Made by a program: the position numbers and the translations under genes. Below, piece by piece: positions 48,786 through 60,524 of a stretch of DNA of 64,000 nucleotides (position 1 is the first letter of the stretch; every line of letters begins with the position of its first letter). The notes under the pieces were generated by a model. That model had not been told where the DNA came from and searched no databases. It worked only from the letters and a program-made list of their open reading frames with translations. Source of the stretch: Gonatopus flavifemur (lineage: Eukaryota; Arthropoda; Insecta; Hymenoptera; Dryinidae); contig JAFFJZ010000010.1 in the NCBI GenBank assembly GCA_018340375.1, positions 8,804,001 through 8,868,000 of the forward strand, read 5' to 3'.

Positions 48786-49879
48786 GACACGTTACATCCA
48801 ATCTTGTAATTAATAACATTGAGAGCACAATACTAACAAAACCAACCTTCTTTAGACGATTAATGAACTTTAACCCATTGAGGTCATATCTCCAAATAGT
48901 TACATAAAGGTCACACGGAGCCTTTTGGACCCGTAGCCACAGAAACAAATATCGTTCACTGATTATTTCGAGTATTGTTGCGAAGATTCACATCTCGGTA
49001 GTTATGCATCGTGGCAACAACATATGGCAGCATGAATTTAAATTCACAATATATATATAGAATTCCAAGCTATATAGTCACAAACTTTCCCTGGGGTCTT
49101 CTGGGTCCACCTTTCCCTGGATAAAATACAAATAGGGACGAAAATCAAATTGATGTTTCCCGCGCCCAGCATTTCGACGATCGATTGGCGCATGAGCAAT
49201 TGAATTTCATCCACAGAAACGGACATAACCGTGAAAGATGACACAAATTCAAGTTCGGATATGAAAGGAAGGGTCGATGTTTATTACGATGCGTCCAGTA
49301 TTCGCATGGAATGCTAATTGTTGAAAGTGCAAGTAAATACGCACGTGTAGGCGAAATACAACGAATCGAAAAGAGCGAAATGAGAAAGTACAAGTAATAA
49401 AGTGGGTAAAGTGTACATGAATTGGTGTCAAAAAAGGAAATAAAGTGGGGAGAAGGATACCAGATGTCCTTTGCATGACGCATAAGGTGTTTGATTCGAT
49501 CACGTTCAACCCTTGTGAGCTTCCATACGTCAATCGTGGTGCGAACAGTGCCGGTTGATTCGATATCTCGTCAATTGTCGCATCGCGGTTTAAAGTCATT
49601 TAAAAAATCTCTGTTTCAGCCAGTTACTTTATCGACCGATCGTGATTGGTTGAATTCAAATTAAAGTGATATATTCTAAACAGTCGGAGAAGCATAATAC
49701 AAATGTTTAAGGACTTTATTCAAATTTCATTAAAGTGTCAGTGTATGTTACGTGCAGTGTGCATATTTTCTCGTGACATATAAGGTAAATAATTTAAAAA
49801 ATAATTATTGCATAAAATATATGCTTGTATAGTATCATACCTCATGAATTCATAACACAACGTTTTCTGATGTTCATTT
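48786..49879. other. Gene-free stretch, repeat-poor
   Basis: 49070-49640 is less AT-rich and free of the repeat words found elsewhere. Open frames on the - strand (49249-49599) lack splice support. It could hold a non-coding or 5' exon, but nothing can be supported. Confidence 0.35.
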
Positions 49880-50197
49880 CCCAGGTGAAAAAAATTTCTC
49901 TGAAAATCTCTAAAAATTTTCCTGAATTTCACTAAAAACACTGAAAACCTATAGAATTTTTTTCAAACTATAAAAATCTTTAACAAAGTTCTGAAACACT
50001 TTCACTTATCGAGGACGTGTTTCCACTGGAGATTTTTCTGAAGGTTTATGAATATCTCTGGAAAACTCTGAACTTTTCTGAAAATCACTGAGACTGTCTG
50101 AGAAACTCTGAACACCTTCGAAATCCTCTGAAGAACTCTTCACTGAGAATTATTGAAAATAATTGCAGTGATTTTCAGTGAAATTTTTCCCCGAGGG
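49880..50197. mobile_element. 318-bp element, CCCAGGTGAAAAAAAT ends
   Basis: CCCAGGTGAAAAAAATTTCT at the left pairs inversely with GAAATTTTTCCCCGAGGG at the right, with TT on both sides. The interior reiterates CTCTGAAAA / CACTGAAAA words. It lies directly beside the 3' end of the LINE. Confidence 0.7.
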
Positions 50198-51592
50198 TTA
50201 ATTTGCGAGAAGTTCGTCATCATCATGAAGTAATCAGTCTTATAACTGGTTTGATGAACTCCTCCAACCCTGTTTATTATCCGCTAAACGCTTAAATTTC
50301 TACATAACTACGACAACCCTTATCTTGTATAATTTGCTTCATATAATTTGATCTAGGTCTACCTTTGCGAGTTTTACCATTCATTTTTCCTTTCAATGTC
50401 TTTTCCAATAAACTATCATGCCTTAATGTGTGTCTTATCAGATTACTTCTTCTTTTCACGACATGTTTCAAAAGATTTGTTTTCTCTTCTTATTTACGTT
50501 CTCAAGTACTTCTTCATTTTTTACTTTCTCTATCCACTTTATTCTAAGCATCTTTCTATAACACCACATTTCCAAAGCTTCAAGTCTTCGTTGGTCCGTT
50601 TTTCCAATTGTCCAAGTTTCGTAATCATATAATGCTGTGTTCCAAAATCGAATCTCCTAATTCTTCTTCATCGACATCTTCCTTCCTCTCTAAAAATCCT
50701 ATATTATCGCTTCCTTTATACAGATCTTCTAAATGATTCATCGATTGGTCTATTTTTTCTTCCGTTCTTATCAATTGTCTCTCTAGAGAATTTGTAATCT
50801 TACTGCTTCTAGATTTCATTTGTCCAAAAAATCTCTCAACAATCCTATATGCCTCATCTTACTTCTATATCCTGACATTTTTGTTCTAACCATTGTTCTT
50901 TTGCTTTCCTTGATTCTCTTATTATTTTATTCCTCAGTGACTTGTACAATGTCTGCTGGTCTTGTTCACTATTCTTATTCTTGTATTTCCTCCTTTCATT
51001 AATTAAATCGAGAATTTCTTCTGTTATCCATGGTTTCTTAGGCTCTATCCCCTCGTTCTTCAAAATTTCATCTGCACATTGCTCTATGTTCCCCTTCATA
51101 TTTGTCCATCTACTCTCTATTTCCAAGTCTTTCTCTTGTCGATCCTTCAATTTTTGGTCCAACATCACTTTGAATGCCTCCTGTGTTTTTCCTTGTTTGA
51201 GATTCTTCAAATTCCATCTTTTTTGCATTTTCCTTTTCTTCTTCAGAGCTTTGAATTTCAGAGAACATTTCATCAGCAACATATTGTGATCACTATCTAT
51301 ATCCGCGCCTGGATAAGTTTTACAGCTTTTCACTTAGTTTCTAAATCTTTGTTTTACTAATATGAAATCAATTTGGTATCTTGCTGTATCTCCTGACATT
51401 TTCCAAGTTAGATTCTTCTTGGATGATTTTTGAATAATGTGTTGGTAATAACCATTTTATGACTTTCACAGAATTTGATTAAACGCTGTCCTCTTTCATT
51501 TCTTTTTGCTAACGCAAAATCTCCCATTATGTTGTCCTCTTTTCCTTGCCCTATCACGATCTTTAGATCCCAGCCTCGTTCAACTGAAAGTA

Positions 51593-52686
51593 CACTGTAA
51601 AAAAAAACTGGAAATTTACTGTGCAACTGGACTGGAAATTTCCAGTGCTAGTACTGGAATATGGATATTCCAGTACATGTACAGAGATTTTGTTGTTACG
51701 TTACTGAAAATTTACCAAGCATAACAGTCATTGTACTGGAATTTTCAAGTTTGAGATGATGTACTGAAATTTTGCCATGATTTCGCGAAAATTTTACCGG
51801 CTCGTACTACAATTTTATAGTTCTTGTGCACCAAAAAAAAATATTCCCTCAAAAAGGACTTGGGAAAAAATTTGGAATTTAGAAAAAAAAACCTAATCGT
51901 TGGTATACTGGAATTATACAGGTTTTTAACTGCAATTCTCAGGTTTTGTGATGGAATTTTCCAGTTACTATGCAATTGAATTATACAGGTTTTGAACTGC
52001 AATTTTCAGGTCGTGTGATGGAATTTTCCAGTTGCTATGCAACGGAATTTAATCACTGTTGCACTGAAATTTTCCACTTCTATTGGACTTCGTCATTTCT
52101 GGCAGGAAAAATTTCAAGTCTTTATATTAAAAATTTCCTGATTGAGATTTTGAATAATAATTGTAATTGTAGCCAATGAAATTGATATATGAGGTTTTTC
52201 CAAGACTTATCCTCTTGTGTTCTAGATATGAAGCATATGTAGTAACCCAAGCTGGCCTTCCAACATGTCGCGCTATAGCTCATCGGTTAGGTCTTAGGTT
52301 TCAGTTGGTAGGCAGGTAGAAAAGTGTGGGTTCAAATCCTGTTAGGTAGACATGAGTTTCTGTCCATCCAAATGAACGATCAAAAGTTTCTCAATCATCT
52401 TGGAACACAAGGACCCTGCAAAATCACTTTGCGTGAGCAATTTTTTTTCAATTTTCATGGATATTTTCAGCATTAATTTTCCAGTACATGTCCTGGAAAA
52501 GTCCAGCTCGTGTACTGAAAAATTCCAGTACCGAGGCTCAGAAAATTTCCAGTTTTGATGCGGGAATTCCATAACGTTTGCACTGAATTTTTGCAGTACA
52601 AATGTGCTGAAATTTTCCGGTACATGTACAGGTTAATGACTTCCAGTACATGTACTGGAATTTTCCGGTGAAATTTTTTTACAGTG
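51593..52686. mobile_element. 1.09-kb element built of reiterated CTGGAAATTTCCAGT motif
   Basis: CACTGTAAAAAAAAACTGG and, inverted, CACTGTAAAAAAATTTCACC form the ends, with TA on both sides. The outer 0.5 kb on the left and 0.2 kb on the right are degenerate palindromic reiterations of the end motif (CAGTACATGTACTGGAATTT and similar). The middle (about 52200-52430) is unrelated and contains a tRNA-like promoter. It lies inside the LINE, next to a hAT remnant. Confidence 0.8.
52265..52345 (+). repeat. tRNA-like (SINE head) sequence
   Basis: TATAGCTCATCGGTTAGG resembles a pol III A box and GTGGGTTCAAATCCTG contains a good B box (GGTTCAAATCC), about 50 bp apart. Acceptor and anticodon stems are not convincing, so this is better read as the head of a tRNA-derived SINE, or a decayed tRNA, than as a working tRNA gene. 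Confidence 0.4.
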
Positions 52687-52689
52687 TAC

Positions 52690-53026
52690 ATTCTTCCATA
52701 GTAACAAAAATTGGGTGAAAATACAATCTTGAGAACAGTCAACTTGTTTTGGGAATCCAAATTGAAATATAAGTTTATGAAATCAAGTTTGGAATTAATC
52801 TTGATTCGATCTGGACACGATCTGAATTTCGATCTGTCTCGAACCGCTTGGAGTGTTAATTGAATAAAAATTAAGATTAATGGGATTGCAGCTCGATGTG
52901 AACTGACTCATAATCGAATTTCAGTTCTAATCTACATTTCAACCAATTTTTACTCCCCATAATTTGAATTGAAGAACATTGGAATGTAAAGATCGTGATA
53001 GCTCGTTTTCTGGATCGCGGCAACAC
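52690..53026 (-). mobile_element. Truncated hAT-type element, inverse relative of 62281-62909
   Basis: It ends at 53026 with an inverted TAGTGTTGCCGCGATCC. Its interior (AAAATTAAGATTAATGG, CGATCTGAATTTCGATCTG) matches the inverse of 62330-62510. The other end is missing where the CACTGTAAAAAAA element lies. It broke the LINE endonuclease just after the MIIGD region. Confidence 0.7.
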
Positions 53027-53745
53027 TACTACTCCGCATTTCAGTCGCCTATGATCATTTAATTCTCATCTCCTTTTACATATTCTATCACTTCTTCTAT
53101 ATGTCACCATACGTTTTTCCGAACTATAACAGTGTCTACCGGTTTTGTTCTAACTCTGACCGTCATTACGCGTTCGCTATATTGCAAATAATTTCCTATT
53201 CTATTTTCTACCCTTTTATGCATTATACTTCCCACACCTGCTTGACCATTCTTCGATCCTGTATGAATTATTCTATAATCCCTACTCCAAAAATCTCCTT
53301 CTTGAGGTCATCTCATTTTGCTAATTCCCATTACATCGATACTTAACCTATTCATTTCTAATTTCAAATTTTTTAGTTTCCCTGTGTGTCTCAGTGATCT
53401 AACATTCCACGCTCCGACTCGAAGAGTGTTCTCTTTTTTCCCTATCTTCTTTGGTTTTCTATCTTGTTTGATGAAGCTCTCTCGAGCAGCCTCCACCCGG
53501 AGATCCGAACGGGAGGCTATTTCACCTCCAGAATATTTTACTCGAGAGAACGCCATCATGCTGTTGTTTTTTCTTTCAATAAATTATACCTTGAAAATTC
53601 TAGGTTTGGAAAAAGATTTAATTTCCTCAGGAATATCGAAAGATGTCAAGGAAGGTAGTTTCCCCTTGCTTTCCCGATGTTCCTGGCGTTGGGATGATTT
53701 GGTTTCTCACAATTTCTTCAGCTTTTGCTTTGCGCAAAATTAATC

Positions 53746-54193
53746 GTTCAGCCCAGGGCATGTTATAAGGGTCAGTTCTTACCAAAAAGTTGGTTCTAAA
53801 AGAAAACGATCAGTTCTAAAACGTAAAAACGGTTAATTTTTAAAAGATTACCCAAGTTTTAGTGAAATATTTCCTTCTTTATTTTTCTTATTTGAAATCG
53901 AGTACCCAATATTGCCCTGTTGCAGAATCAATCTTTCGCCTCATATCAAGGAGTATAAGAATGAATTCAGTGATGATATTGATTCTGCAAAAATAAGACT
54001 TCATGCCAAGAGTGAAATTAAGGAAGTATCAAACAATTTGAGAAATACTTGTCGCACAAATGTTCTCCTTTCTTTTTAGAAATCGAGTGTCCACCGTTTT
54101 GGTTAGTTCTTAAATTTCCTTATAATATGCCCTGGTTCAACCGTCTTAAACAATTTTTTTGTCCTGCCGTACTTTCCATTTTTCCCGTATCGT
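53746..54193. other. No recognised feature
   Basis: AT-rich sequence with short reiterations of GGTCAGTTCT / AAAAGTTGGTTCT near 53770-53840. No gene is seen. Confidence 0.35.
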
Positions 54194-55173
54194 CCCAGAC
54201 AGCACCGAAAGTTCTCAAAACGTTTCAGAAACGTGTCCATAGTCTCACAGATGTTGGTTCCCAAAAGTATATTTCCTAAACATTTGGAGAACATTCATTC
54301 AATGTGCTGGAAAACACGTTTTGGGGACATTGATGACAAATGCTATGGTACTTTTTCAGAAAGTTCTCGGAACGTTATATGAAAACTACACTGAGAGAAC
54401 AGATATCTTGAAAAATACCATAATTTATGGATTTTTGGCGTTGGTCTGACCGGAGTCAAAATATTCACTTGAACGAACCTCTAAAAGTCCCATAACTTCT
54501 TGGACTTTTATACAGAAGTATGGTACCTTCCTCATAAAAGTCCCAGCCTTTATGGTACTTTTAGAGGTATCTTCACGTAAATATTTAGACTCGGGCCAGA
54601 GCAACGCCAAAAATCCATAAATTATGGTATTTTTCAAGATACCTTTTTCTCCGTGTAAGTATTTTATCTCTAACCTATACAAATTTATATTGATAGTTTT
54701 ACTAGGGACAAAAGCATCGAACAACAATAAAAGTATGTTTCGTATTGAATGTTCAAACATTTTTCATTTCAGCAGTTTGAAACTATTGGCAAAATATAAA
54801 TTATCAAGAATTGAGTCAATCTTTTGAGATTCACATAACCTTGAAATTGGCGCGGAACAAAATTTCATCATATGCGATGTATTAAAAGGATGCAAATGTA
54901 ATTTGTCAGATCCATCGATACAGGCTCCACCGCAGTTCATTTGCATCGGCTCCAAATGGAGAATATTGGAAGATTTGACACAAGTTTGAACATGAACAAA
55001 TTCTCCTTTTCAATGTCTCATAAAAGTTCTATGGAAACCTAAATAAAACTACACCAGACATCCCTGGTATATACATGTGATGTTTCTTGAACGTCCCGAA
55101 ACATTTTCAGAACATTCCAATGTTTCAGAAGACGTCCCGAGGATGTTGATAGGACCTCCCGGTGCTATATGGG
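54194..55173. mobile_element. 980-bp CCCAGACAGCACCG element hosting another element
   Basis: CCCAGACAGCACCG and, inverted, CCCATATAGCACCGGGAGG form the ends, with GT on both sides. The outer parts reiterate GAACGT/ACGTTCC and CAGAACATT words. It hosts 54390-54655. The interior at 54660-55030 is unique, without a supported frame. Confidence 0.6.
54390..54655. mobile_element. 266-bp hairpin element, CACKGAGARAA ends (nested)
   Basis: CACTGAGAGAACAGATATCT and, inverted, CACGGAGAAAAAGGTATCTT form the ends, with TA on both sides. The arms, about 100 bp long, include ACCATAATTTATGGATTTTT and its inverse, and the central words GGACTTTTATACAGAAGTAT match 7791-8030. Confidence 0.82.
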
Positions 55174-55938
55174 GTGAGCCTAATCACACAACTCGAACGG
55201 TTCCATTTCTTCGCGATTTGCCGATCAGATAAACCCATTTGCTTGTAAGCATTAATTTTTGCTCTTTCCTCACTCGATAATTGGTAAATAACTGATTACT
55301 ACCCTTCACAAAAGCGTTTCTACCGTTTAACTGTGAGATTCATATTTATAAACAAACCCGTGTTGATGTTGGTGCAACCACTGAGGACAGTGGAGATCTT
55401 TTACATTCCCTGAATTCGCACGATATAAAGCGCCTTTATACTGATTTCCACCTGAAATTGCTGATTTTTCAATTATTCCATGAGATCCCCAAAGTAAGAC
55501 AACGAGAGTCAGTGTTTGTAAGACTTTCTTGATTATTGTACTTACTAAAACAATCATATGAACATTTTAGATCAACATCAAACCCGTTTTTTTTCATAAA
55601 TCAAGTGCCTTTATACCAATTTTCACTACTGTATCATTCGAATGCCATGGAACTTTGAGCATATTCGATTCACTAGGTATCAATGTGACGATATAAATTC
55701 CAGGTCAGTTCCCGGAGTTCAGGAAAGAGAAGTGTAAACACTAAGCTTCGATACAAAATTTCAAAATTTCGAGATATCTTCCGTTCTTATTGTCCGATCT
55801 TTATGAAATTTTCATCACTCTTATTTGTGGGGTTGTTGATAATGGTTTCATATCAACTTCGCGCATAGGTGTGCCCAGGGTAGTCAAATTGTGGGTACCC
55901 TAGAAAAACATCTTCGATGGAGTATCTGCGCATTGATT
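55174..55938. other. No recognised feature
   Basis: No gene or element boundary was recognised. Frames such as 55327-55557 on the - strand lack support. Confidence 0.35.
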
Positions 55939-56538
55939 CCTGTGTGGAAATCAATCCTGGCCGTCCTAAAGTAGGCCCTGGCCCCGTAAGGGTATATCTT
56001 AGGCATCCACTCTCTAAATCTGGAAGAGTGAAAAATCATGCATTTCACTCCACTAAGTCTCAAAAGTGAGCCAGTCCTCTTCGAGTGGGATTTTCACTTG
56101 TTTTGAGTGAAGTCTCACTCTTTTGGGGTGAAAAAGTCACTCTAGAGTTTGAGTGACCGTAAATTTCTAACCTCAAACCTTAGATTATCACTCTGAAAGA
56201 GTGGAAATTTCACTCAAAATTTCGACAGGCTCACTTCTGGCTGCCTAAAGAGTGAAATCTCACTCTAAGAATTTTAGAGAGCAATACAAGGTTGTCTACC
56301 CACGGTCCATGTGGGTCCCAGTTGGAGTTCCCAGTATATTCCTAGAAAATCTTAATCCAGGTATGCCACCCACAGCCCATATAAACTCCTCCGTGTTGGC
56401 TACCATTGTTTTTCCCGGATATTCGATACCATTACGGGGCCTAGATTGATAAGCGTGACATTCCAAGTTGAGGCCACTTATCAAGTAGGGATTATAAACC
56501 TGGCCCAATTCTGAGCCCGGGAGAAATTTCCACACAGG
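55939..56538. mobile_element. CCTGTGTGGAAAT element hosting a CTCTCTAAA element
   Basis: CCTGTGTGGAAAT is inverted at the right (ATTTCCACACAGG), with TT on both sides. The interior reiterates GGCCCTGG / GGGCCTAG / TGGGTCCCAG words. It hosts 56010-56281. Confidence 0.7.
56010..56281. mobile_element. 272-bp CTCTCTAAA-end element, copy 2
   Basis: Same length and sequence order as 14692-14963 (GAGTGAAAAATCATGCATTT, CACTCCACTAAGTCTCA, TTTCGACAGGCTCA), flanked by CA on both sides. The two copies look closely related by eye, which suggests fairly recent activity. Confidence 0.85.
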
Positions 56539-57062
56539 TTGATGCTTAGGTTTATTCCAAATTTACCAACATGCCATTCAGCGCTCCTAGCGGATAGAGG
56601 ATATTTAATGGATATGAATCTAGTGACAAATCATTGAAGTGTCAGGGGGTCTGACCTGAATGCACGTCCCTTTCCAATTTCTATCTGATTTTTTCATTAA
56701 AGATGTTTATTGTATAACCAGGGACGATGTGAAACGAGTTTTAAATGTGTCTTGGCTAAACAGTCCAGAACTTTGATTTTCACTCAAAAATTTGAATATT
56801 TTATAATGTTGCTTGATCAGAAAAACAAGCTGTTGTTGAAGAATGCAAGGAAAAGTGAATAGCGTGTGCGTACATCTTTATACGATAATATTGTGCGCTT
56901 CACCGTTCCCACGTCGTTCATTACCATGGATATTTGCAAGTACAAACTAAAATAGTATCACGAAAGACGGACGATTGATCAGTTCTAAGATTCATTTTCT
57001 ATTCGCTGCTTCAAAATTCTCATGATAAATCCAGTATGATATTCAACTTGCGTTGTTCTCAG
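56539..57062. other. Sequence 5' of the putative exon
   Basis: No recognised repeats beyond short words. It ends with a pyrimidine-rich tract and the acceptor TTGTTCTCAG at 57053-57062. Confidence 0.4.
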
Positions 57063-57602
57063 GAAATTACGGCAACCATCATAGACGATGAGACCACCTC
57101 AATGATCCAATTGATCCCTCCGAGTAAGAGGATGTGGGATACAACAAAGGATCAACGGAGAACGTTTCGTGATCAAGATCCACCTCGAATAATAGAAAAT
57201 AAAAGTGCAATGGAAGTAGTTGAAGATGGAACGGTTAAAATCGATGAATTAGCATCAAATTCTATTCTAAAGCAAAATTCACTTTCGACCGAAGACTCGA
57301 GATGCGAATCCGAATTCTTAGGGGGCCAAAGGCAAAGAACGAAAGAGGAAATTGAAAAGGAAGAGGTGAAGAAAGAGCAGTATCAGACGGATGATGAAGA
57401 GAAAGAGAAGAAAACCGACTTGACTGCTCAGCAGGACACCACCTTGTCTCGTGGTACAAGCAACGGAGATAACGGCTCAACGACTGTTCAACAACGCACA
57501 GAAGAAGACGTCTACTGTCGTAAGGGTCGTCGCAGTAGTAACGAAGACTTCCTCAAAGAGCTTGTCGGAAAAGTGCCTTCTTCAAACAGAAACGTACACG
57601 AG
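57063..57602 (+). CDS. Internal exon of an unidentified gene (180 codons)
   Basis: A 540-base open exon bounded by the 3' splice site TTGTTCTCAG and the strong 5' splice site GAG then GTGAGTCTGG. It is phase 0 at both ends, and the frame stays open across its whole length. The product is polar and charged: EITATIIDDETTSMIQLIPP at the start, a Glu/Lys/Asp-rich middle (RTKEEIEKEEVKKEQYQTDD), and SSNEDFLKELVGKVPSSNRN near the end. It looks like a disordered or coiled-coil linker of a larger regulatory or cytoskeletal protein, and I recognise no domain. The unusually GC-balanced codons for this AT-rich region support real coding. Flanking exons would lie outside or at 60525. It could still be a chance frame, but the paired splice signals argue against that. 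Confidence 0.55.
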
Positions 57603-58396
57603 GTGAGTCTGGACAATATCTTCTTTCTAAATTTTAGTATTCTTAATTGTTCGATATTTCCTGGAAATAATCCGAATTTTCAGTTTTTACGACATTCCAC
57701 GTGTTCCTTTTTTTTTCTTCCTCCTCTTGAATAAGATTCGATTTGAGAGATGATAAAATATAGAGAGAAATCAAATGACATTCTTTACGACCTGAGCGTA
57801 CGGGATGTTGTATAATAATTTCTCAACGACCGTGTATTGTGTTCGAAAAATGAATTAAAATCGGAGCTTGGAGAAGGATATGATGCGGGCCCACTGGTCA
57901 ATCGAACCTCAGCAGGTTCTTTCCCTTTGCCATCTGATACCTTTCTTTCGACGGAATTTGGTTTTAAGGTATATTCACACCGAGTTCAGGGGCAAAGAAT
58001 AGAACAAAAAAACCAAGATGATGGAATGTAGAAACTTCCTGAAGGGATATGCAATTGGCTTGGCGTTGCGTTATGAGTTGATTCAAAGCGAGTGTACACA
58101 TGTCGTATTGTATTTGGTTTTTGCGGTTTCTCTCGTCGTTATTCTCGTCTACTTGCTTCATAAAACCCTCTCTTTCACGCTCATCGTCAATTGTCTTGAA
58201 ACGTTTGCTTGTTATTAATGTTTGAATATGTTACCGCAAATCCTTTATAGAAATTTGTTTCAAATGTTCGTTTTGTACATCAACAAATTCATGTCCACAG
58301 TTGATAATGACAGAATAAATTGAGCCTTGACAAAACTATCGATTATAACGAGATGAGCACACGATGCCTATTGTTAACATTCGAAGTTCTCATTAA
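57603..58396. other. Repeat-free stretch, presumed intron
   Basis: 57790-58200 is less AT-rich and free of repeat words. A frame at 57837-58031 ends in weak sites and is not supported as an exon. Confidence 0.35.
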
Positions 58397-59076
58397 GGGG
58401 ATTCCGAAATAAGGTGATTTTCTTGAATTTTTTTTTTTCAAGAAGGAAGTGAGTTAAGAACTCTAGTTATTTGACTTTTATTAAACCCTAGCTGGCCCAG
58501 TCTTGAGCCCATATTGGCAGGATGGTCCCCACGCTGGGTTGAAGTGGGCCCCATGGTACGTACATGCTAGGAAATGAGTCTTGAAGGACATGAAAACAAT
58601 TTTCTCAAGTCAAAGGATTCGTATCCCGAAACTTTAAGAGCGTTTTCTCGAAACCATGTTTTTCAAGTTTTTCTGCAAAACCTACTGAATAGATTGATTT
58701 TTCTGTGTTTTTATTTCAAATGAGATCAAATTCATTGGAGGATAAATAACCTAAGAGAAGATGATATTTGCTGTTCTTTTATTTTTATAGCACTTTGGAG
58801 AGCGGAAGAAGTGAAAAAACGTTACGAAAAGTTCGTATGTCCTCCATTTTTCCAATTTTTGATTTCTTATTGGTTTGATTGGTACAAACTCCAAAAAATA
58901 TGATATATTTCATATAAATTTTTGGATTTTTGATTTCTGATTACTTTTGCAAGTGCTACAGTGCAGACCGATAGATCGACAACTCTCATGACATTATTTT
59001 TTATTGAAAAAAAATTTTTTACGTACTCAAAGACTCAATCAACAAGTGGGAAAAACTCCCAGTTCTTCATTTACTA

Positions 59077-60288
59077 GTGTATTCAAAAAGTAAGGTGACA
59101 TTTGAATTCAAACTCTCTGCGCAAATGTATTTGAGGAAGTGCTCTTATTTTTAGGTGAGTAAGACTGTCTTTGATATCCGTAACAAGGATCAGATGAAAA
59201 TATTCATTAGTGTTTGATATACGCTCCGTTTTGTAAGCTGCTGAAAGTGAATTTCTCGATTCTTATGATGTCTGCATTTGTTGAGCAAAGAATTTGTATT
59301 AAATTTTGTTTGCGGAATGGTTTTTACGCTGTGGATTCGTTGAGGATGGTGAAGAAAGCCTTTGGTGATGAGGCTATGTCGAAAGAAAAAACGAAAAGCA
59401 TCCCAGTCGACCATCAACTTCAACTGACGAAGTTCACGTCCAAAAAAATCAAAGATGATGATGGCATTTCAAAAGAATCAGTCAATACCATTTTGAAGGA
59501 TATTTTGGGCCTCAGACGCGTCAAATCTCGATTGGTACCGAAACCACTGAACTTCCTGGAAAAACATCGTCGCGTTGAAGTGTGTAAAACAATGCTTTCT
59601 GACTATCAGGACAAGATAAAACGCATTATTACGGGAGATGAGACGTGGGTTGATGCTTATGACTCGGAAACAACCGATCAATCAAGTTAATATCGCGCTG
59701 AAGGTGAGGCGAAATAAAAAAAAAGCGCCAAAGTCGCTCAAAAATCAAGGTTATGTTGACTGTTTTCTCCGATTATCGTGGTGTTGTGTAAGTTAAGTTC
59801 CTTCCGCCGGATCAAACTGTCAGAAAAGAATATTATTCGAGCGTTATGCGTCGTTTACATGAAGCTATTCGCCTGAAGAGGCCGGAATTTTCGCGAGACA
59901 ACTCTTGGTTTTTACACCACGACAATGCACTGGTCCACCCCGCATTGATTCTTCGTGACTATTTCGCAAAAAACTCGATCCATATCGTTCCACAAGTACC
60001 GCATCCATCTGATTTGGCACCTTGAGACTTCTGGATATTCAAGAAACTCAAAAAAACGCTCCGGGGATACCGTTTTAAGTCGATAGAGGAGATCCAAGCC
60101 GAATCGAAGAGAGAGCTAAAAGCCATCCGGGAAACCGACTTCAACAACTGTTTCGAAGATTGGAAAATTCGTTGACATAAGTGCATTGTACCAGAAGGGG
60201 ATTACTTTGAAGGCGATGAATTCAATTGCGGAAAATAAATAAAGATTTTTGAAAATGAATGCCATGTCACCTTATTTTTCGGACACAG
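59077..60288 (+). mobile_element. Mariner with both inverted ends, decayed
   Basis: Flanked by TA (59075-59076 and 60289-60290). The ends align over about 25 bp (GTGTATTCAAAAAGTAAGG and, inverted, CTGTGTCCGAAAAATAAGG), both running into TGACAT. The length of 1212 bp is close to a complete mariner. It is a different subfamily from the copy at 16645, and inserted in the TTAA-type element. Confidence 0.88.
59268..60236 (+). pseudogene. Mariner transposase pseudogene
   Basis: The start MSAFVEQRICIKFCLRNGF is followed by the helix-turn-helix region, from which a segment is lost around SKEKTKSIPVDHQ. The linker and first catalytic motif are kept (IITGDETWVDAYDSETTDQS). The frame then stops at 59688-59690. 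Further pieces follow in shifted frames: VMRRLHEAIRLKRPEFSRDN, LHHDNALVHPALILRDYFAK and HPSDLAP, then a stop, then DFWIFKKLKKTLRGYRF. All three aspartate motifs can be located, but nonsense codons and frameshifts make it inactive. Confidence 0.88.
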
Positions 60289-60524
60289 TAGCACTTCCTT
60301 CCATGGGAAAAAAATTTGAGAAAATCACCTTATTTTGGGATCGCTAGATGAGAACCTCTCAACCCCTCACCCTTAATGTATTGTATGATGCCAAAAAAGT
60401 CTCAGTTTCGGAGCTGACTTCAACCAATCGAATAAAAGCTACACATGATGAGTATCCATCCATCATTTGAGTAGCTGATGTACTAAAAATGTGTGGAGGA
60501 AAACGTTTCTGAGTTTTCTCTCAG

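Larger units (their letters stand above)
50217..53745 (-). mobile_element. LINE copy 2 (APE-type non-LTR), internally deleted and interrupted
   Basis: The - strand reads, from about 53745 down to 50217: upstream region (RKAKAEEIVRNQ), endonuclease start (RVGAWNVRSLRHTGKLKNLK at about 53430), further endonuclease (KNGQAGVGSIMHKR; MIIGD, whose next codon is TGA, then NAE near 53040), then a gap at 51591-53026 filled by later elements, then DNIMGDFALAKRNERGQRLI, the SDHNML motif of the endonuclease (51290-51310), and a linker. The reverse transcriptase domain is deleted at about 50655, joining to the C-terminal NGKTRKGRPRSNYMKQIIQD region and an (ATG)n tail at 50217. It is the same family as 42192-43207. 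Several stops are present, so it is inactive. Confidence 0.85.
58397..60344. mobile_element. TTAA-type element, GGGGATTCCGAAATAAGG ends, with nested mariner
   Basis: GGGGATTCCGAAATAAGGTG at the left pairs inversely with CACCTTATTTTGGGATCGC at the right, with TTAA / TAGA flanks. CGAAACTTTAAGAGCGTTTT at 58628 is the internal word shared with 26367, 27366 and 46821. A GGCCCAG-type block (58490-58565) and the mariner at 59077-60288 lie inside. Confidence 0.65.

Noticed and set aside
49249..49599. - strand frame with a protein-like start (MTLNRDATIDEISNQPALFA)
   Set aside because: No convincing donor site or second exon, and the rest of the frame is low-quality hydrophobic sequence. Kept only as a weak possibility in the stretch annotation.
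52265..52345. Functional tRNA gene
   Set aside because: The B box is good, but no consistent acceptor, D and anticodon stems can be drawn. Better described as a SINE head or decayed tRNA.
57837..58031. Second exon of the putative gene at 57 kb
   Set aside because: No acceptor with a pyrimidine tract at its start, and only a weak donor (AAG then GTATATTC). Its phase cannot be linked to 57602.
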